Assembly (NCBI GenBank): GCA_942492715.1
Contig: CALOFW010000026.1
Location: 62,001 to 126,000 of the forward strand
DNA: 64,000 bases
Direction: 5' to 3'
Source: Sva-07 sp942492715
GTDB taxonomy: Bacteria; Actinomycetota; Acidimicrobiia; Acidimicrobiales; Ilumatobacteraceae
Below are positions 23,929 through 32,881 of the stretch, piece by piece. Below the pieces are notes generated by a model that was given only the letters and a program-made list of their open reading frames with translations, made no database searches and was not told the origin of the DNA. Numbering within the stretch: position 1 is the stretch's first letter; each line of letters starts with the position of its first letter. Made by a program: the position numbers and the translations under genes.

Positions 23929-26526
23929 GTGGCTCGGTCGGCGGACATCGATATGGGGGCCAAGGGCGAACCGAGCGCGATCATCCGTCCGCGGTTGCTG
24001 GGACTGCTCGAGGGGATCGCCCCTCGAGGAGTGGGCCTGATCGTCGCGCCGGCCGGTTCGGGAAAGTCGATGCTCCTGTCGACCTGGGCCGCCGGGCGAA
24101 CCGAATCGGACGTGGTGCACCTCACCGTGGAGCCGAGCGACAACGATGCCCAGTTGTTCGGCCGGCGCCTGCTCAGCGCCCTCGGCGACTGCATCGACGT
24201 GGATGCGGGCACTGCCCTGCTGATCGACGCGAACGGTGACGCGCTCGGCGCCCTGTTCGTCGATTCGCTCGTCCACCTCGTCGGCACCCACGAGGGTGCC
24301 GTGTGGATCATCCTCGACGACGTTCACCTGCTGGGACCTGCCCTCGTCGACGACCTCGAACGCCTGATGACGCATCTCCCGAGGAACGCCCGGCTGATCC
24401 TCTCCTCGCGAACGGACCCGCCGCTGGCGACGCTCCCACTCACCCTCGAGAATCGCCTCACCGAGATTCGTGGTAGCGATCTCGCATTCGACTCGACTGA
24501 GGGAGCCGAACTCCTCCGATTCGTGAGTCGACGCGAACTCGATCCACCCCTCGTCGAGCAGTTGATCGACCGGACCGAGGGGTGGGCCGTTGGCCTCCAA
24601 CTCGCAGCGGTCTCGATGCAGCGACGCGACGACCTCGCCGACTTCGCGGATCGCTTCAGCGGGAGCAGCCGTCTCGTCGCCGACTACCTCACCGAGGAGA
24701 TTCTCGACGAGGTCGGCACCGACCTTCGCGGCTTCCTGCTGCGCACGTCGGTGCTCGTCGAGCTCGACGTCGACCTGTGTGACCACGTCCTCCAACGGTC
24801 CGATTCGAGATCGACGATCGCGGAACTCGAGCGACGTTCGATCCTCCTCACCCGTGACGCTGTCGCCAGTCGACGGGTCCGCTACCACCAACTGTTCCGG
24901 GACCTCCTGCGCTACCACCTGCAGGATGAACATCCCGACGAGATCCCGACCTTGCATCGACGCGCCGCCGACTGGCACCTTCGGGTCGGCGACGCCGAGG
25001 CGGCCGTCGAACATCTGCTGCTCGCCGGGGAGAACGAGCAGGCCTTGGCGACGATCCGAGCCCACGGAGCCCGATGGGTCTCCGACAGCCGGGGAGCCAC
25101 ACTGGTGCGCTGGCTGCGGACGATCGACCGGGAACTGGGTGGCCACGCTCGGATCGACCTGTTGGCGGCGCTCACGATCAGCGGCCGACACGCCGAAGCC
25201 GCCGATCTGTTCCGGGAGCTGTCGGTGAACGAGACACCCTTGCTGGGGGAACGAGTGGCGAGCCGAGCGATCTTCTCGCTGCTCGTGCGTCATGATCTCC
25301 CGTTGAGCGAGGCGGAGCTGTCGGCTCGGACTGCTCTCGGCGACCTGGAGCGCGTCGACGATCCATCGCAGCTCGACTTCCTCGGCGTCGGCGGTCACGA
25401 CACCGTCGAGGCGTTCGCCCGGTACACGCTGGCCTGGTCGGCATTCCTCGAGGGAGATCTGATCGCGAGCATCGACGGGTTCGACGCCCTACTGGAACGA
25501 CCAGGGCTGCGCAGCACTCTGTGGCGCATCAGTGCGCTGGGCGCCAATGCGCTCGCCCATGCTTGGCTCGGTCGGATGCGCGATGCCGAACGACTCGCGC
25601 TCTCGTCGCTGGAGCTGGCACGAGAGACGACGCCGAATCCGCGTACCAGCACCACCCACGCCCACCTGGCACTCGGTTCGGTCATGACGGGACGCTGCTC
25701 CGACCCCACCGGCGCCCACGAACAGTTCGGCCGGGCGCTCGATCGGGCGATCCAGAGTCGCCGCGCCAGAGACCGCGAACTCCACCGTCTGCTGCTCGCT
25801 TCGCTGCTCGCCAACACCTCGACACCCGATGACTCGATGACCACCCTCCAGGCTCCACTGCCCTCTGGCGTGGCGACGCCATTGATCCGGATCGGTGGTG
25901 TCGCTCTGGAAGCGAGGCTCTGGCTCACCCTGCACGAACCCCGCCGCGCTGCGCGAGTGCTCGAAGGCATCGACCCCATGATGCTGCCGGCGACACACAT
26001 CGACGTGTTGCTCGCAGTCGGCAACGGTCGAGAGGCACGCCGTGTGCTCGATGCGTGGCAGGTCACCGAACCGGAGGTCCGGGCGTCGGTCGATCGCCTC
26101 CTGCGCGAGGCCCTCGTCCTGCAGGCCGAGGGAAGGGCGGCAGCCGCCGAGCGGGCGATCCTGGAGGCGGTCGGCCGTGCGGCTCCGGAGCAGTTGCGCT
26201 CGCCGTTCGTGGAAGCACCCGGTGCACTCCCCCTGCTCCGCACGGCCGATCGCCGCATCAACGAACCCTTCGTGACATCGCTGCTCGGATCCGCCAATGC
26301 GGACGCTCGGCAGACCGCCAACCAGATGCTCGACGAGCACCTGACCGACCGGGAGCTGGCCATCCTCCAGTATCTGGCGAGTCGTCTCGACAACAGCGAG
26401 CTTGCTGCCGAGCTGTACATCTCGGTCAATACCCTCAAGACTCATCTCCGCAGCATCTACCGCAAGCTGGGCGTTCCCAACCGTGACGCCGCCGTCCGAC
26501 GGGCATCGGAATTCGGCCTGCTCTGA
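23929..26526 (+). CDS. LuxR-family LAL (MalT-like) transcriptional regulator
   Basis: 865 residues from GTG 23929; ATG 23953 is an alternative start. Walker A is PAGSGKSMLLSTW near residue 45 and Walker B VWIILDDVHLL near 130, followed by SSRTDPPL. A long helical repeat region leads to a C-terminal LuxR helix-turn-helix (LTDRELAILQYLASR to SVNTLKTHLRSIYRKL) at about 800-860. The protein is an ATP-dependent signal-responsive activator by family. It is divergent from the SHOCT gene, with a 14-bp motif between, and lies directly before an AraC-type regulator. It is a candidate controller of that motif, by position only. Confidence 0.9.
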   Translation: MARSADIDMGAKGEPSAIIRPRLLGLLEGIAPRGVGLIVAPAGSGKSMLLSTWAAGRTESDVVHLTVEPSDNDAQLFGRRLLSALGDCIDVDAGTALLIDANGDALGALFVDSLVHLVGTHEGAVWIILDDVHLLGPALVDDLERLMTHLPRNARLILSSRTDPPLATLPLTLENRLTEIRGSDLAFDSTEGAELLRFVSRRELDPPLVEQLIDRTEGWAVGLQLAAVSMQRRDDLADFADRFSGSSRLVADYLTEEILDEVGTDLRGFLLRTSVLVELDVDLCDHVLQRSDSRSTIAELERRSILLTRDAVASRRVRYHQLFRDLLRYHLQDEHPDEIPTLHRRAADWHLRVGDAEAAVEHLLLAGENEQALATIRAHGARWVSDSRGATLVRWLRTIDRELGGHARIDLLAALTISGRHAEAADLFRELSVNETPLLGERVASRAIFSLLVRHDLPLSEAELSARTALGDLERVDDPSQLDFLGVGGHDTVEAFARYTLAWSAFLEGDLIASIDGFDALLERPGLRSTLWRISALGANALAHAWLGRMRDAERLALSSLELARETTPNPRTSTTHAHLALGSVMTGRCSDPTGAHEQFGRALDRAIQSRRARDRELHRLLLASLLANTSTPDDSMTTLQAPLPSGVATPLIRIGGVALEARLWLTLHEPRRAARVLEGIDPMMLPATHIDVLLAVGNGREARRVLDAWQVTEPEVRASVDRLLREALVLQAEGRAAAAERAILEAVGRAAPEQLRSPFVEAPGALPLLRTADRRINEPFVTSLLGSANADARQTANQMLDEHLTDRELAILQYLASRLDNSELAAELYISVNTLKTHLRSIYRKLGVPNRDAAVRRASEFGLL

Positions 26527-26609
26527 CGGTCGCGGCCACGGCCGACGCCCGCCGTTCGTGCCGGCAGACCTCTCACCCTCGGACATCACCCTCGAAGAGT
26601 GATTCTGTC

Positions 26610-26621
26610 GCATGCGCATGC
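26610..26621. promoter_or_regulatory. Perfect 12-bp palindrome before the AraC-type gene
   Basis: GCATGCGCATGC, 24 bases before ATG 26646. The position suits an operator, possibly for autoregulation. GATTCTG just upstream matches half of the five-copy motif. Confidence 0.4.
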
Positions 26622-26645
26622 TCCGACTGCCCGCTTCACGAGAAG

Positions 26646-27560
26646 ATGCGAGAGATGCCGACTCAGATCGAAGCGTTCGAGGTCGACGAGTTCGCCACGG
26701 CCGTCGCAGGGCTCGAGACCGAGTACATCCGTACCGGGGCGGGTGTGGGTCCGTGCCGCATGACCAACGCCGGCACGACCGTGGCGAAGTTGAGCACCGG
26801 TTCCATGGGGTTCTCGGCGATCTCGCGCACCGACGTGCCCGACGGTCTCGTCGTCTTCAGCCTGATCACCGCGGCTCCTCCGGGCGCCGTCTGGTGTGGA
26901 GTGGACGTCACCGTCGGACAGCTCAACGCCTACGGCCCCGGCACCTCGTTCGTGGGCGTCAACCCCGTCGGGCTCGGCGCCACCTTCCTGACCGTGGACT
27001 TCGAAACGATCGAGCGAGCCGCCAACGATCTCGGTGTCACCCCATCGATACCGTCATCGGTGAAGCCGCTCGCCTCCCGGCCGGCGGTCGAGCGGTTTCG
27101 GCGAGCCATGCAGGCGGCATCGCTGCGTCCCGAGTCGGCCGACGAGGTCCAGCCGACGGCCGAACTCGTCGATGCCGCGGTCGTCACGCTGACGAATTCG
27201 GATTCGCGGACCGACGCGGAGCACCGACGACTCGACAGCAGGAAGATCGTGCTGGCATGCCTCGAATACGTCGATGCGACCGACTGCCACCAGCCTTCGA
27301 TGCTGGAACTCCGCCGCGCCGCCCACGCATCGGAGAGCCGGGTACGCCAGGCGTTCATCGAGGTACTCGGTGCGTCACCCACCCAGTACTTCCAGTATCG
27401 GCTCCTCAGCCGACTGCGCGATGACCTGCTCGGGGCCGACCCGACGCGGGAGACCGTCACCCGGATCGCCAGCTCGCTCGGAGTGACCCAACTCGGCCGT
27501 ATCGCGGGACGGTATCGCCGGCTCTACGACGAGCTTCCCAGCGACACCCTTCGACGCTGA
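26646..27560 (+). CDS. AraC-family transcriptional regulator
   Basis: Start ATG 26646 or ATG 26655 (MPTQIEAF). About 304 residues. The N-terminal 200 residues form a cupin-like sensor (GPCRMTNAGTTVAKLSTGSMGFSAI, PPGAVWCGVDVTVGQ). The C-terminal 100 hold the double helix-turn-helix (MLELRRAAHASESRVRQAFIEVLGASPTQYFQYRLLSRLRDDLL, then VTRIASSLGVTQLGRIAGRYRRLYDELPS). The order resembles AraC regulators of the AraC-binding-like family. It follows the LAL regulator on the same strand. Its ligand is unknown. Confidence 0.85.
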   Translation: MREMPTQIEAFEVDEFATAVAGLETEYIRTGAGVGPCRMTNAGTTVAKLSTGSMGFSAISRTDVPDGLVVFSLITAAPPGAVWCGVDVTVGQLNAYGPGTSFVGVNPVGLGATFLTVDFETIERAANDLGVTPSIPSSVKPLASRPAVERFRRAMQAASLRPESADEVQPTAELVDAAVVTLTNSDSRTDAEHRRLDSRKIVLACLEYVDATDCHQPSMLELRRAAHASESRVRQAFIEVLGASPTQYFQYRLLSRLRDDLLGADPTRETVTRIASSLGVTQLGRIAGRYRRLYDELPSDTLRR

Positions 27561-27596
27561 CGACCGACATCCGCCGGCGCGACCTCGCTGACGTGG

Positions 27597-27610
27597 CGAT
27601 TCTGAATAGC
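27597..27610 (+). promoter_or_regulatory. Motif site 2 (CGATTCTGAATAGC)
   Basis: Reads toward the gene starting at 27635, ending 24 bases before its ATG. If it is a promoter element, this copy gives the shortest 5' leader of the five. Confidence 0.55.
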
Positions 27611-27634
27611 CCGGACAAAGGCGGATCGGTATCA

Positions 27635-28057
27635 ATGGCGACCATGGCAACCCACAGCAATGCAAACCACAGCGCGTGGGCAGTCGGCTTCTCGGCCTTC
27701 GCCGGGATCCTGCTGATCATGATCGGCATCTTCCACGCGCTGGCCGGCGTCGTCGCCATCGCGAACGACACCTTCTTCGTCGTCGGCCGTGAGTGGATCT
27801 TCGAATTCGACGTGACGGCATGGGGATGGATTCATCTGATCGGCGGCATCATCGTCGTCGCTTCCGGTTTCGGCATCTTGACCGGCAACGTGCTCGCTCG
27901 GAGCATCGGCGTCGCCGTTGCGGTCCTGAGCTCGGTCGTGAACTTCGCATGGCTGCCGTACTACCCGGTGTGGTCGGCGGTCATGATCGCGCTCTCGGTA
28001 GCGGTCATCTGGGCCCTGACGGTCCATGGACGCGACATCGCCGCGAGCGGGGGCTGA
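27635..28057 (+). CDS. DUF7144-like four-helix membrane protein
   Basis: I chose ATG 27635 (MATMATHSN); GTG 27593 would put the upstream motif inside the gene. About 140 residues with four membrane segments: GFSAFAGILLIMIGIFHALAGVVAI, WIHLIGGIIVVASGFGILTG, SIGVAVAVLSSVVNFAWLPYYPVW and VMIALSVAVIWALTVHG. The FHALAGVVAIANDTFFVVG block and the WGWIHLIGG block are typical of DUF7144, small membrane proteins common in Actinobacteria. Function is unknown. Confidence 0.75.
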   Translation: MATMATHSNANHSAWAVGFSAFAGILLIMIGIFHALAGVVAIANDTFFVVGREWIFEFDVTAWGWIHLIGGIIVVASGFGILTGNVLARSIGVAVAVLSSVVNFAWLPYYPVWSAVMIALSVAVIWALTVHGRDIAASGG

Positions 28058-28214
28058 CGGTCGATCCGACCTCGAGCAACGACCCCGATGCACTCGACGC
28101 ATGACCAACGAGCCAGCACCATGCCAGGACTGATCAGGGGAATGGCACGCACGGCTGCCCCACAGCAGCAGTGCGTCGCTCCGGCACCCCCACGACCCAC
28201 ACCAGAGGCTCCCG

Positions 28215-28928
28215 ATGAGTGAGACACCGGCGAACGAGGCCGCCCGACGTCCCACTCGGGACGCCGGCGACCTCTTCGAGTTGCTGGCCACGGTCCTGCT
28301 CGCGCTCGCAGCGGTGTCGACGGCATGGGCCGGGTTCCAATCCGCCAAGTGGGGTGGTGTCCAGGCGACCAACTTCAGCCAGGCGGGCGCCGCTCGCACC
28401 GAGTCGGTACGTTTCTCGACACTGGCCGGGCAACAGAGCTCCGTCGACGTCACCACGTTCTTCAACTGGCTGGAAGCGGTCGTCGATGACATCGACCGCG
28501 GCGACATCGAGGCGCCCACCGACGCAACGACGTATCAGCCGACCGCCCAGACCCTCTCCGGCTTCACGTACGAACGATTCCGGGACGAGTTCCGGCCCGC
28601 CGTCGATGCGTGGCTCGCGACCAACCCGTTCATCGAGGACGGGGCGCCGGCGACGCCGTTCCAGATGGACGAGTACCGGCTCGCGGCCGACGAGGAGTCC
28701 GAGCGCCTGCTGCTCGCGGCAGAGGACCGCGCCAGCGACGCCGGCGACGCCAATCAGACGTCGGACAACTACGTCCTCACGGCGGTGCTCTTCGCCAGCG
28801 CCTTGTTCTTCGCTGCCCTGTCGAGCAAGCTCGTGCGGGCACGCTTCAAGACGGCCTCCCTCGTGATCGCCGCGACGGTCTTCCTCGGCACGACCATCTA
28901 CGTGCTGTCCCTGCCCATCGAGATCTGA
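28215..28928 (+). CDS. Three-helix membrane protein, unknown (DUF4337-like layout)
   Basis: A 237-residue protein with one N-terminal membrane segment (LFELLATVLLALAAVSTAWAGFQSAKW), a soluble region of about 135 residues, and two C-terminal segments (TAVLFASALFFAALSSKL, SLVIAATVFLGTTIYVLSL). The order recalls DUF4337 proteins, but I cannot confirm membership. No catalytic motif. It lies about 160 bases downstream of the DUF7144-like gene on the same strand; that gap contains no gene. Confidence 0.65.
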   Translation: MSETPANEAARRPTRDAGDLFELLATVLLALAAVSTAWAGFQSAKWGGVQATNFSQAGAARTESVRFSTLAGQQSSVDVTTFFNWLEAVVDDIDRGDIEAPTDATTYQPTAQTLSGFTYERFRDEFRPAVDAWLATNPFIEDGAPATPFQMDEYRLAADEESERLLLAAEDRASDAGDANQTSDNYVLTAVLFASALFFAALSSKLVRARFKTASLVIAATVFLGTTIYVLSLPIEI

Positions 28929-28933
28929 CGCAT

Positions 28934-29170
28934 GTGACCGGATGGGACGTCGCACTCATCGGTGCGGCACTGCTCGCCGACGCGTAGATCTCGAGGCGCC
29001 TGGAGGGAACCTTCGTCACGGCCCCGATGGCGTTCGTCGTGATCGGATTCACGGTCGGAACCGCCCACGGGATGACGGCGCCCTGGCTCACCGACTGCGA
29101 TGCCCGCTGGCTCGACGCCAACCGGAGCGAGCTGACCTTCGAGACCGAGGACGTCGCCGTCGGGTCACGA
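28934..29170 (+). pseudogene. Cation/proton antiporter (CPA1-like), N-terminal fragment with in-frame stop
   Basis: The frame from GTG 28934 reads TGWDVALIGAALLADA, a TAG at 28985, then ISRRLEGTFVTAPMAFVVIGFTVG. That order is the first two helices of Na+/H+ antiporters (of the kind SRRLERTPLTPPMVFVAAGLLLG). The similarity fades after about 29170, and the rest of a normal 400-residue protein is absent. The stop and the missing body make it a relic. Confidence 0.55.
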
Positions 29171-29448
29171 GCCAGGCACCCACCGCGGTCCTGGCCGGGG
29201 GCAGCTCGACGCGTCGAGCAGCGCGCCGACGGAGGCTGACCGGGCCACCTCGCCGTCACGCCGACCCCCGTATCGCACTGCGATGCTCGGGCGGGCTCCG
29301 CCGCCGGTCACCCGGAGTCAGTCATCGACTTCCCGTGCCGCCAGGACGGGCGAAGGCGTCGGCCGCCTTCAGCTCCGAGGCCCACGTGTGCTGTTCAGAT
29401 GGAGTTGTACGGGTGGAGCGGGTCGGATGGGCGGGGCGGACGAGGCCG
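29171..29448. other. Non-coding stretch after the antiporter relic
   Basis: I see no supportable gene, hairpin or repeat here. It is probably decayed antiporter DNA plus the 3' side of the LURP-one-like gene. Confidence 0.4.
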
Positions 29449-29922
29449 TCAGCGACCCTGGTGGGCCATCATGTCGATGACGACGGTGATGGCGAGGACG
29501 AGTGCGTCGTCCTGCCCGGGAGCGATGTCGACGCCGTAGGAGTCGCGGACGCGGAACCACTTCTTCGAGACCGTGGCGATCGTGGTCCGACCCTGCTCGA
29601 TGCGGTACTCGTGCTGGACGATGTTTCCCTGCGTCGACATGTCGTCCCCACCGGGGATGTTGATCGTCCAACGATCGCGGAGCGGCGTGATCAGCGCGTT
29701 GTGCACCTTTGCGGCCGCTCCGCCGTCGGCGCGCTCGATCGTCATCGAGTCGCGCACTCGGGCGAGCTTCTCCTGGATCTTGTAGAGCTCGCGCCCGTCG
29801 GCATCCTCGAACTTGAGCGTCGAGCGGACGCGCAGCGCCTTGCCGTCGACCTTGAACGCCCGGCGCCCCTGGTCGTCCTCGATGAAGAAGTCGTCGCCGA
29901 TCGCGAACATGCGCTGCCGCAT
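29449..29922 (-). CDS. LURP-one-related (Tubby-like fold) protein
   Basis: I chose ATG 29922 (MRQRMFAIGDDFFIEDD). The 157-residue product follows the LURP-one-related pattern: GDDFFIEDDQGRRAFKVDGKALRVRSTLKFEDADGRELYKIQEKLARVRDSMTIE, and a late VSKKWFRVRDSYGVDIAPGQDDALVLAITVVIDMM. The fold is a beta barrel around a central helix, related to Tubby and scramblase domains that associate with membranes. The bacterial role is unknown. It is divergent from the DUF1254 gene across a 283-base gap with inverted motif copies. Confidence 0.85.
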   Translation of the reverse strand: MRQRMFAIGDDFFIEDDQGRRAFKVDGKALRVRSTLKFEDADGRELYKIQEKLARVRDSMTIERADGGAAAKVHNALITPLRDRWTINIPGGDDMSTQGNIVQHEYRIEQGRTTIATVSKKWFRVRDSYGVDIAPGQDDALVLAITVVIDMMAHQGR

Positions 29923-30040
29923 CTGGTAACGGTGACCACCGGCGCCGGCTCCCCTGCGCCCACCAGCGGCTGCCGCTCCCACGACCGCCTGCACGTCAGC
30001 GACGCGCAGGCCGGTCGAATCCTGCGCCTGATCGCCGACT

Positions 30041-30110
30041 TCCGCTATGCAGAATCGCCACCGATGCGAGACCGGCACCACCGGTGTTCGTGCCGATTCT
30101 GCATAGCGGA
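30041..30110. promoter_or_regulatory. Motif sites 3 and 4 as an inverted pair
   Basis: TCCGCTATGCAGAATCG (30041-30057) and its exact reverse complement (30094-30110) are separated by 36 bases. Each half reads CGATTCTGCATAGC toward the nearer gene: left toward LURP-one (29922), right toward DUF1254 (30206). The left arm ends 118 bases from the LURP-one start. Confidence 0.6.
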
Positions 30111-30205
30111 TCGGCCACCCTTCACGTAGAACAGTGGGCTGCGGTCCCGCGACTTCCACCCATCGGCGACCACTTCCACGCTCCGCAACCACCGAAGAGG
30201 CAGAC

Positions 30206-31669
30206 ATGACCCAACCGAGCCCCGGCTACAACACTCCGATCCCTGCGTCGATCACCACTCCGGACCGGGTGGAGACCCGTCTCGGCATGCTCGAGTTCTT
30301 CGACGGCCTGCCATTGCCGGAAACGGCGCGTCGGCTGCACGACCACCTGAAGTTCATCCGCGGTGTCGAGGCCTTCCTGAACGGGATCCCGGCGGCCTCG
30401 ATCGAGGCGATGCGTCGCGGCGTGGTCGAGATGGGCGGCGTCACGTCGCATCACTGCGTCATGTTCGATCAGCTCATGGACTCCAACCCGCTGTTCCTGA
30501 CGGGCAATACCGACACCGTCTACGCCATGGTGATCCTCGACCTCGCGCACGACGGTCCGACGGTGGTCGAGATTCCGCCAGGGTGTGGGCCGGGCACGGT
30601 CAACGACGCCTGGTTCCGCTTCGTGATCGACATGGGCGGGCCGGGCCCGGACCGCGGACAGGGCGGCAAGTACCTGATCCTTCCGCCCGACCATGACGGC
30701 GTTGTTCCCGGCGGCTACTTCACCGTGCGTTCACCGAGCTACACGAATTGGCTGATTCTCCGTGGCTTCCTCGTCGATGGCCGTCCTGACGCTGCCGCGG
30801 CCATGTTCCGCGGCGGGCTCAAGGTCTACCCCCTGGCAGCCTCCGATGATCCACCGGCGATGGAGTTCATCTCCGCGAGCGGCCACAGCTTCAACACGAT
30901 TCACGCCAACGACGCCACGTTCTACGAGGAGATCCACTCGGTGATCGACCGCGAACACCTCGATGTGATCGACCTCGAGACCCGCGGCCTCATGGCGAGC
31001 ATCGGTATTCGCAAGGGCCGCCCCTTCGCACCCGACGAGCGCATGACTGGCATCCTCCGCGACGCTGCCGCGGTCGGCAACGCCACCGCTCGAACGTTGT
31101 TCTTCCAACCAGAGGACCCCGAGGCATACGTCTACGACGATGGCAGTCACTGGAAGACCGGATTCGTCGGCGGCGACTACCAGTGGCTCATCGACGAGGG
31201 CGAAGGCGGGCGCAACCTCGACGCCCGCACGTACTTCTTCTACATGGCAACGGTCAACACCCCCGCGATGGCCCTCAAGATGGTGGGCGTGGGGTCTCAG
31301 TACGCCGCGCTCGACGTCGACCAGAGCGGTGACTACCTCGACGGATCGAAGACCTATCGGCTCAACATTCCCGCGAATCCGCCGGCCAAGGACTTCTGGT
31401 CGGTCGTCGCATACGACCCACAGACTCGATCAGAGCTGCAGACGGGCCAGCCGTATCCGAGCAAGAACAGCGAGAAGGATCCGATCGTGGTCAACGACGA
31501 CGGCTCGGTCGACCTCTACTTCGGACCCGCCGTGCCCGAGGGCCACGAGGAGAACTGGATCCAGACGGTCCCCGGGAAGGGTTGGTTCGTCCTCCTGCGC
31601 CTGTACGGACCGCTCGAGCCGTGGTTCGACCAGACCTGGCGACCCGGCGAGTTCGAGCTGATCGACTGA
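30206..31669 (+). CDS. DUF1254/DUF1214 domain protein
   Basis: ATG 30206 follows GAAGAGG. 487 residues. The DUF1254 part holds FLTGNTDTVYAMVILDLAHDGPTVVEIPPG and FRFVIDMGGPGPDRGQGGKYLILPPDHDG. The DUF1214 part holds GSKTYRLNIPANPPAKDFWSVVAYDPQTRSELQTGQ. It ends with ENWIQTVPGKGWFVLLRLYGPLEPWFDQTWRPGEFEL, the family's typical close. No signal peptide is seen. These proteins are widespread and of unproven function. A motif copy lies 98 bases upstream. Confidence 0.9.
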   Translation: MTQPSPGYNTPIPASITTPDRVETRLGMLEFFDGLPLPETARRLHDHLKFIRGVEAFLNGIPAASIEAMRRGVVEMGGVTSHHCVMFDQLMDSNPLFLTGNTDTVYAMVILDLAHDGPTVVEIPPGCGPGTVNDAWFRFVIDMGGPGPDRGQGGKYLILPPDHDGVVPGGYFTVRSPSYTNWLILRGFLVDGRPDAAAAMFRGGLKVYPLAASDDPPAMEFISASGHSFNTIHANDATFYEEIHSVIDREHLDVIDLETRGLMASIGIRKGRPFAPDERMTGILRDAAAVGNATARTLFFQPEDPEAYVYDDGSHWKTGFVGGDYQWLIDEGEGGRNLDARTYFFYMATVNTPAMALKMVGVGSQYAALDVDQSGDYLDGSKTYRLNIPANPPAKDFWSVVAYDPQTRSELQTGQPYPSKNSEKDPIVVNDDGSVDLYFGPAVPEGHEENWIQTVPGKGWFVLLRLYGPLEPWFDQTWRPGEFELID

Positions 31670-31699
31670 CGACGGGGCACCGGGACCGCTCCGCCGAGC

Positions 31700-31985
31700 G
31701 AACGCGGCCCAGGCCGTGCTGCCGATGGCGTCCCACGCGAGGAACCGGGGATACGGATTCCGGGTCAGGCCCATCGTCGCCCCGATCACGAAACGCATCC
31801 CGGGCACGAACCGTCCGAAGACGATCAGCTGAGGGGCGTGACCACTCAGCACCTCCAAGGTCTTGGCGACCTGCTCGTTCTGCTGCGCCTGAGCGACACG
31901 GTCGGCCATGAAGCGCCGGAGCGCGGTGCGCGAGATCCAGTACAGGATCGAGTCACCGACGACCGCGTCGAGGACGAACGATGGA
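31700..31985 (-). pseudogene. DedA-family membrane protein fragment
   Basis: One frame reads DAVVGDSILYWISRTALRRF, then HAPQLIVFGRFVPGMRFVIGATMGL and NPYPRFLAWDAIGSTAWAAF. These are the middle blocks of DedA proteins (GD-x-YWIGR, GRFIPGxR, MPYxRF). The N-terminal helices and the last helices are missing; a full DedA has about 200 residues. It follows the end of the membrane protein at 32004 on the same strand. Both ends look deleted. Confidence 0.65.
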
Positions 31986-32003
31986 CGATCGATGATCGGC
32001 TGG

Positions 32004-32717
32004 TCATGGGCGAAGGGCCTCTCCGCCGCGAGTCGACAGCTCCTGGTCGATCCGCCGGTGACGGATCAGGAGGACACAGCTCACCGCGACCACCCAGACG
32101 CTGAAGACCCAGGCGAGCGCGCCCGTCGGCACGGGAGCGAACAGCAGCACCAACCCTGCGCTGTATCCCGAGATGACCAAACCGCGCGGGAACGCGTCGG
32201 ACAGACGTGCGACCGTCGTCGCCGAGATGATGAAGACCGCCTCGAGCCGCACCGCCACGACGGTGAAGGCGGCGGCGCCTGCCGCCCGCCAGCCCGACAC
32301 GCTCTGGACCGTCTGCGATGTCCCGAACATGTACGCGTCGACCGCCGGCGTCGCGAGCAGCAGGGTGCCGACCATCCAGATCGAGACCGACAACAACGCA
32401 CTCCCCAAGAAGACGGTGCCGAAAAACTGGTTCTCGCGCTCGCCGACCCGGCGCCGGATCACCGCCACGAACCAGACGAACGCGATCGAGCCGATCGTGG
32501 TCAGGTTGAGCGCAACGATCATCGAACGCTGGTTCCCGGTGTTCCCGTACCACTCGGTCAGGCCCGGGTCGCCAGGCTCGGGCGAGCGCAGCAGCAGCAA
32601 TCGGGCGATAGCGAAGAGCACGGCGTGGGCGAGCCCGGCGAGTGCCGCCGCTTCGAGCGACCGCAGTGCCCGGCCGCCTCGCCGACTTCCCACAGCGTCC
32701 GGGAGGTTGTCGCTCAT
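32004..32717 (-). CDS. Multi-pass membrane protein, unknown
   Basis: A 237-residue protein with about six membrane segments, among them AALAGLAHAVLFAIARLLLL, IVALNLTTIGSIAFVWFVAVI, FFGTVFLGSALLSVSIWMVGTLLLA, LVISGYSAGLVLLFAPV and WVFSVWVVAVSCVLLI. A basic RRRVGERENQF loop lies between the second and third segments. No family recognised. A motif copy reads toward it from 150 bases upstream. It resembles no transporter I know. Confidence 0.7.
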   Translation of the reverse strand: MSDNLPDAVGSRRGGRALRSLEAAALAGLAHAVLFAIARLLLLRSPEPGDPGLTEWYGNTGNQRSMIVALNLTTIGSIAFVWFVAVIRRRVGERENQFFGTVFLGSALLSVSIWMVGTLLLATPAVDAYMFGTSQTVQSVSGWRAAGAAAFTVVAVRLEAVFIISATTVARLSDAFPRGLVISGYSAGLVLLFAPVPTGALAWVFSVWVVAVSCVLLIRHRRIDQELSTRGGEALRP

Positions 32718-32867
32718 TCGACCACCATCGCCTGACGATGACGAACCGAGGCCGACGCTGGCATTCGATCTCCCATGTTCGCCTTCTCCCGAGGAGTGGT
32801 CCGATGCTGCCTCGAGCCGTGCGGCGACAGCTGATCACCGCCATCGGATCACGGTCCGGCCAGCGGG

Positions 32868-32881
32868 GCTATTCAGATTCG
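32868..32881 (-). promoter_or_regulatory. Motif site 5 (CGAATCTGAATAGC)
   Basis: Identical over 14 bases to site 1, with matching flank beyond (TCNGAG). It reads toward the membrane-protein start at 32717. The rest of 32718-33012 is A+T-richer near 32920-32940 and holds no gene. Confidence 0.55.

Noticed and set aside
30041..30110. Miniature transposon
   Set aside because: The total length is only 70 bases and the arms match a motif found singly elsewhere, which fits regulation better.
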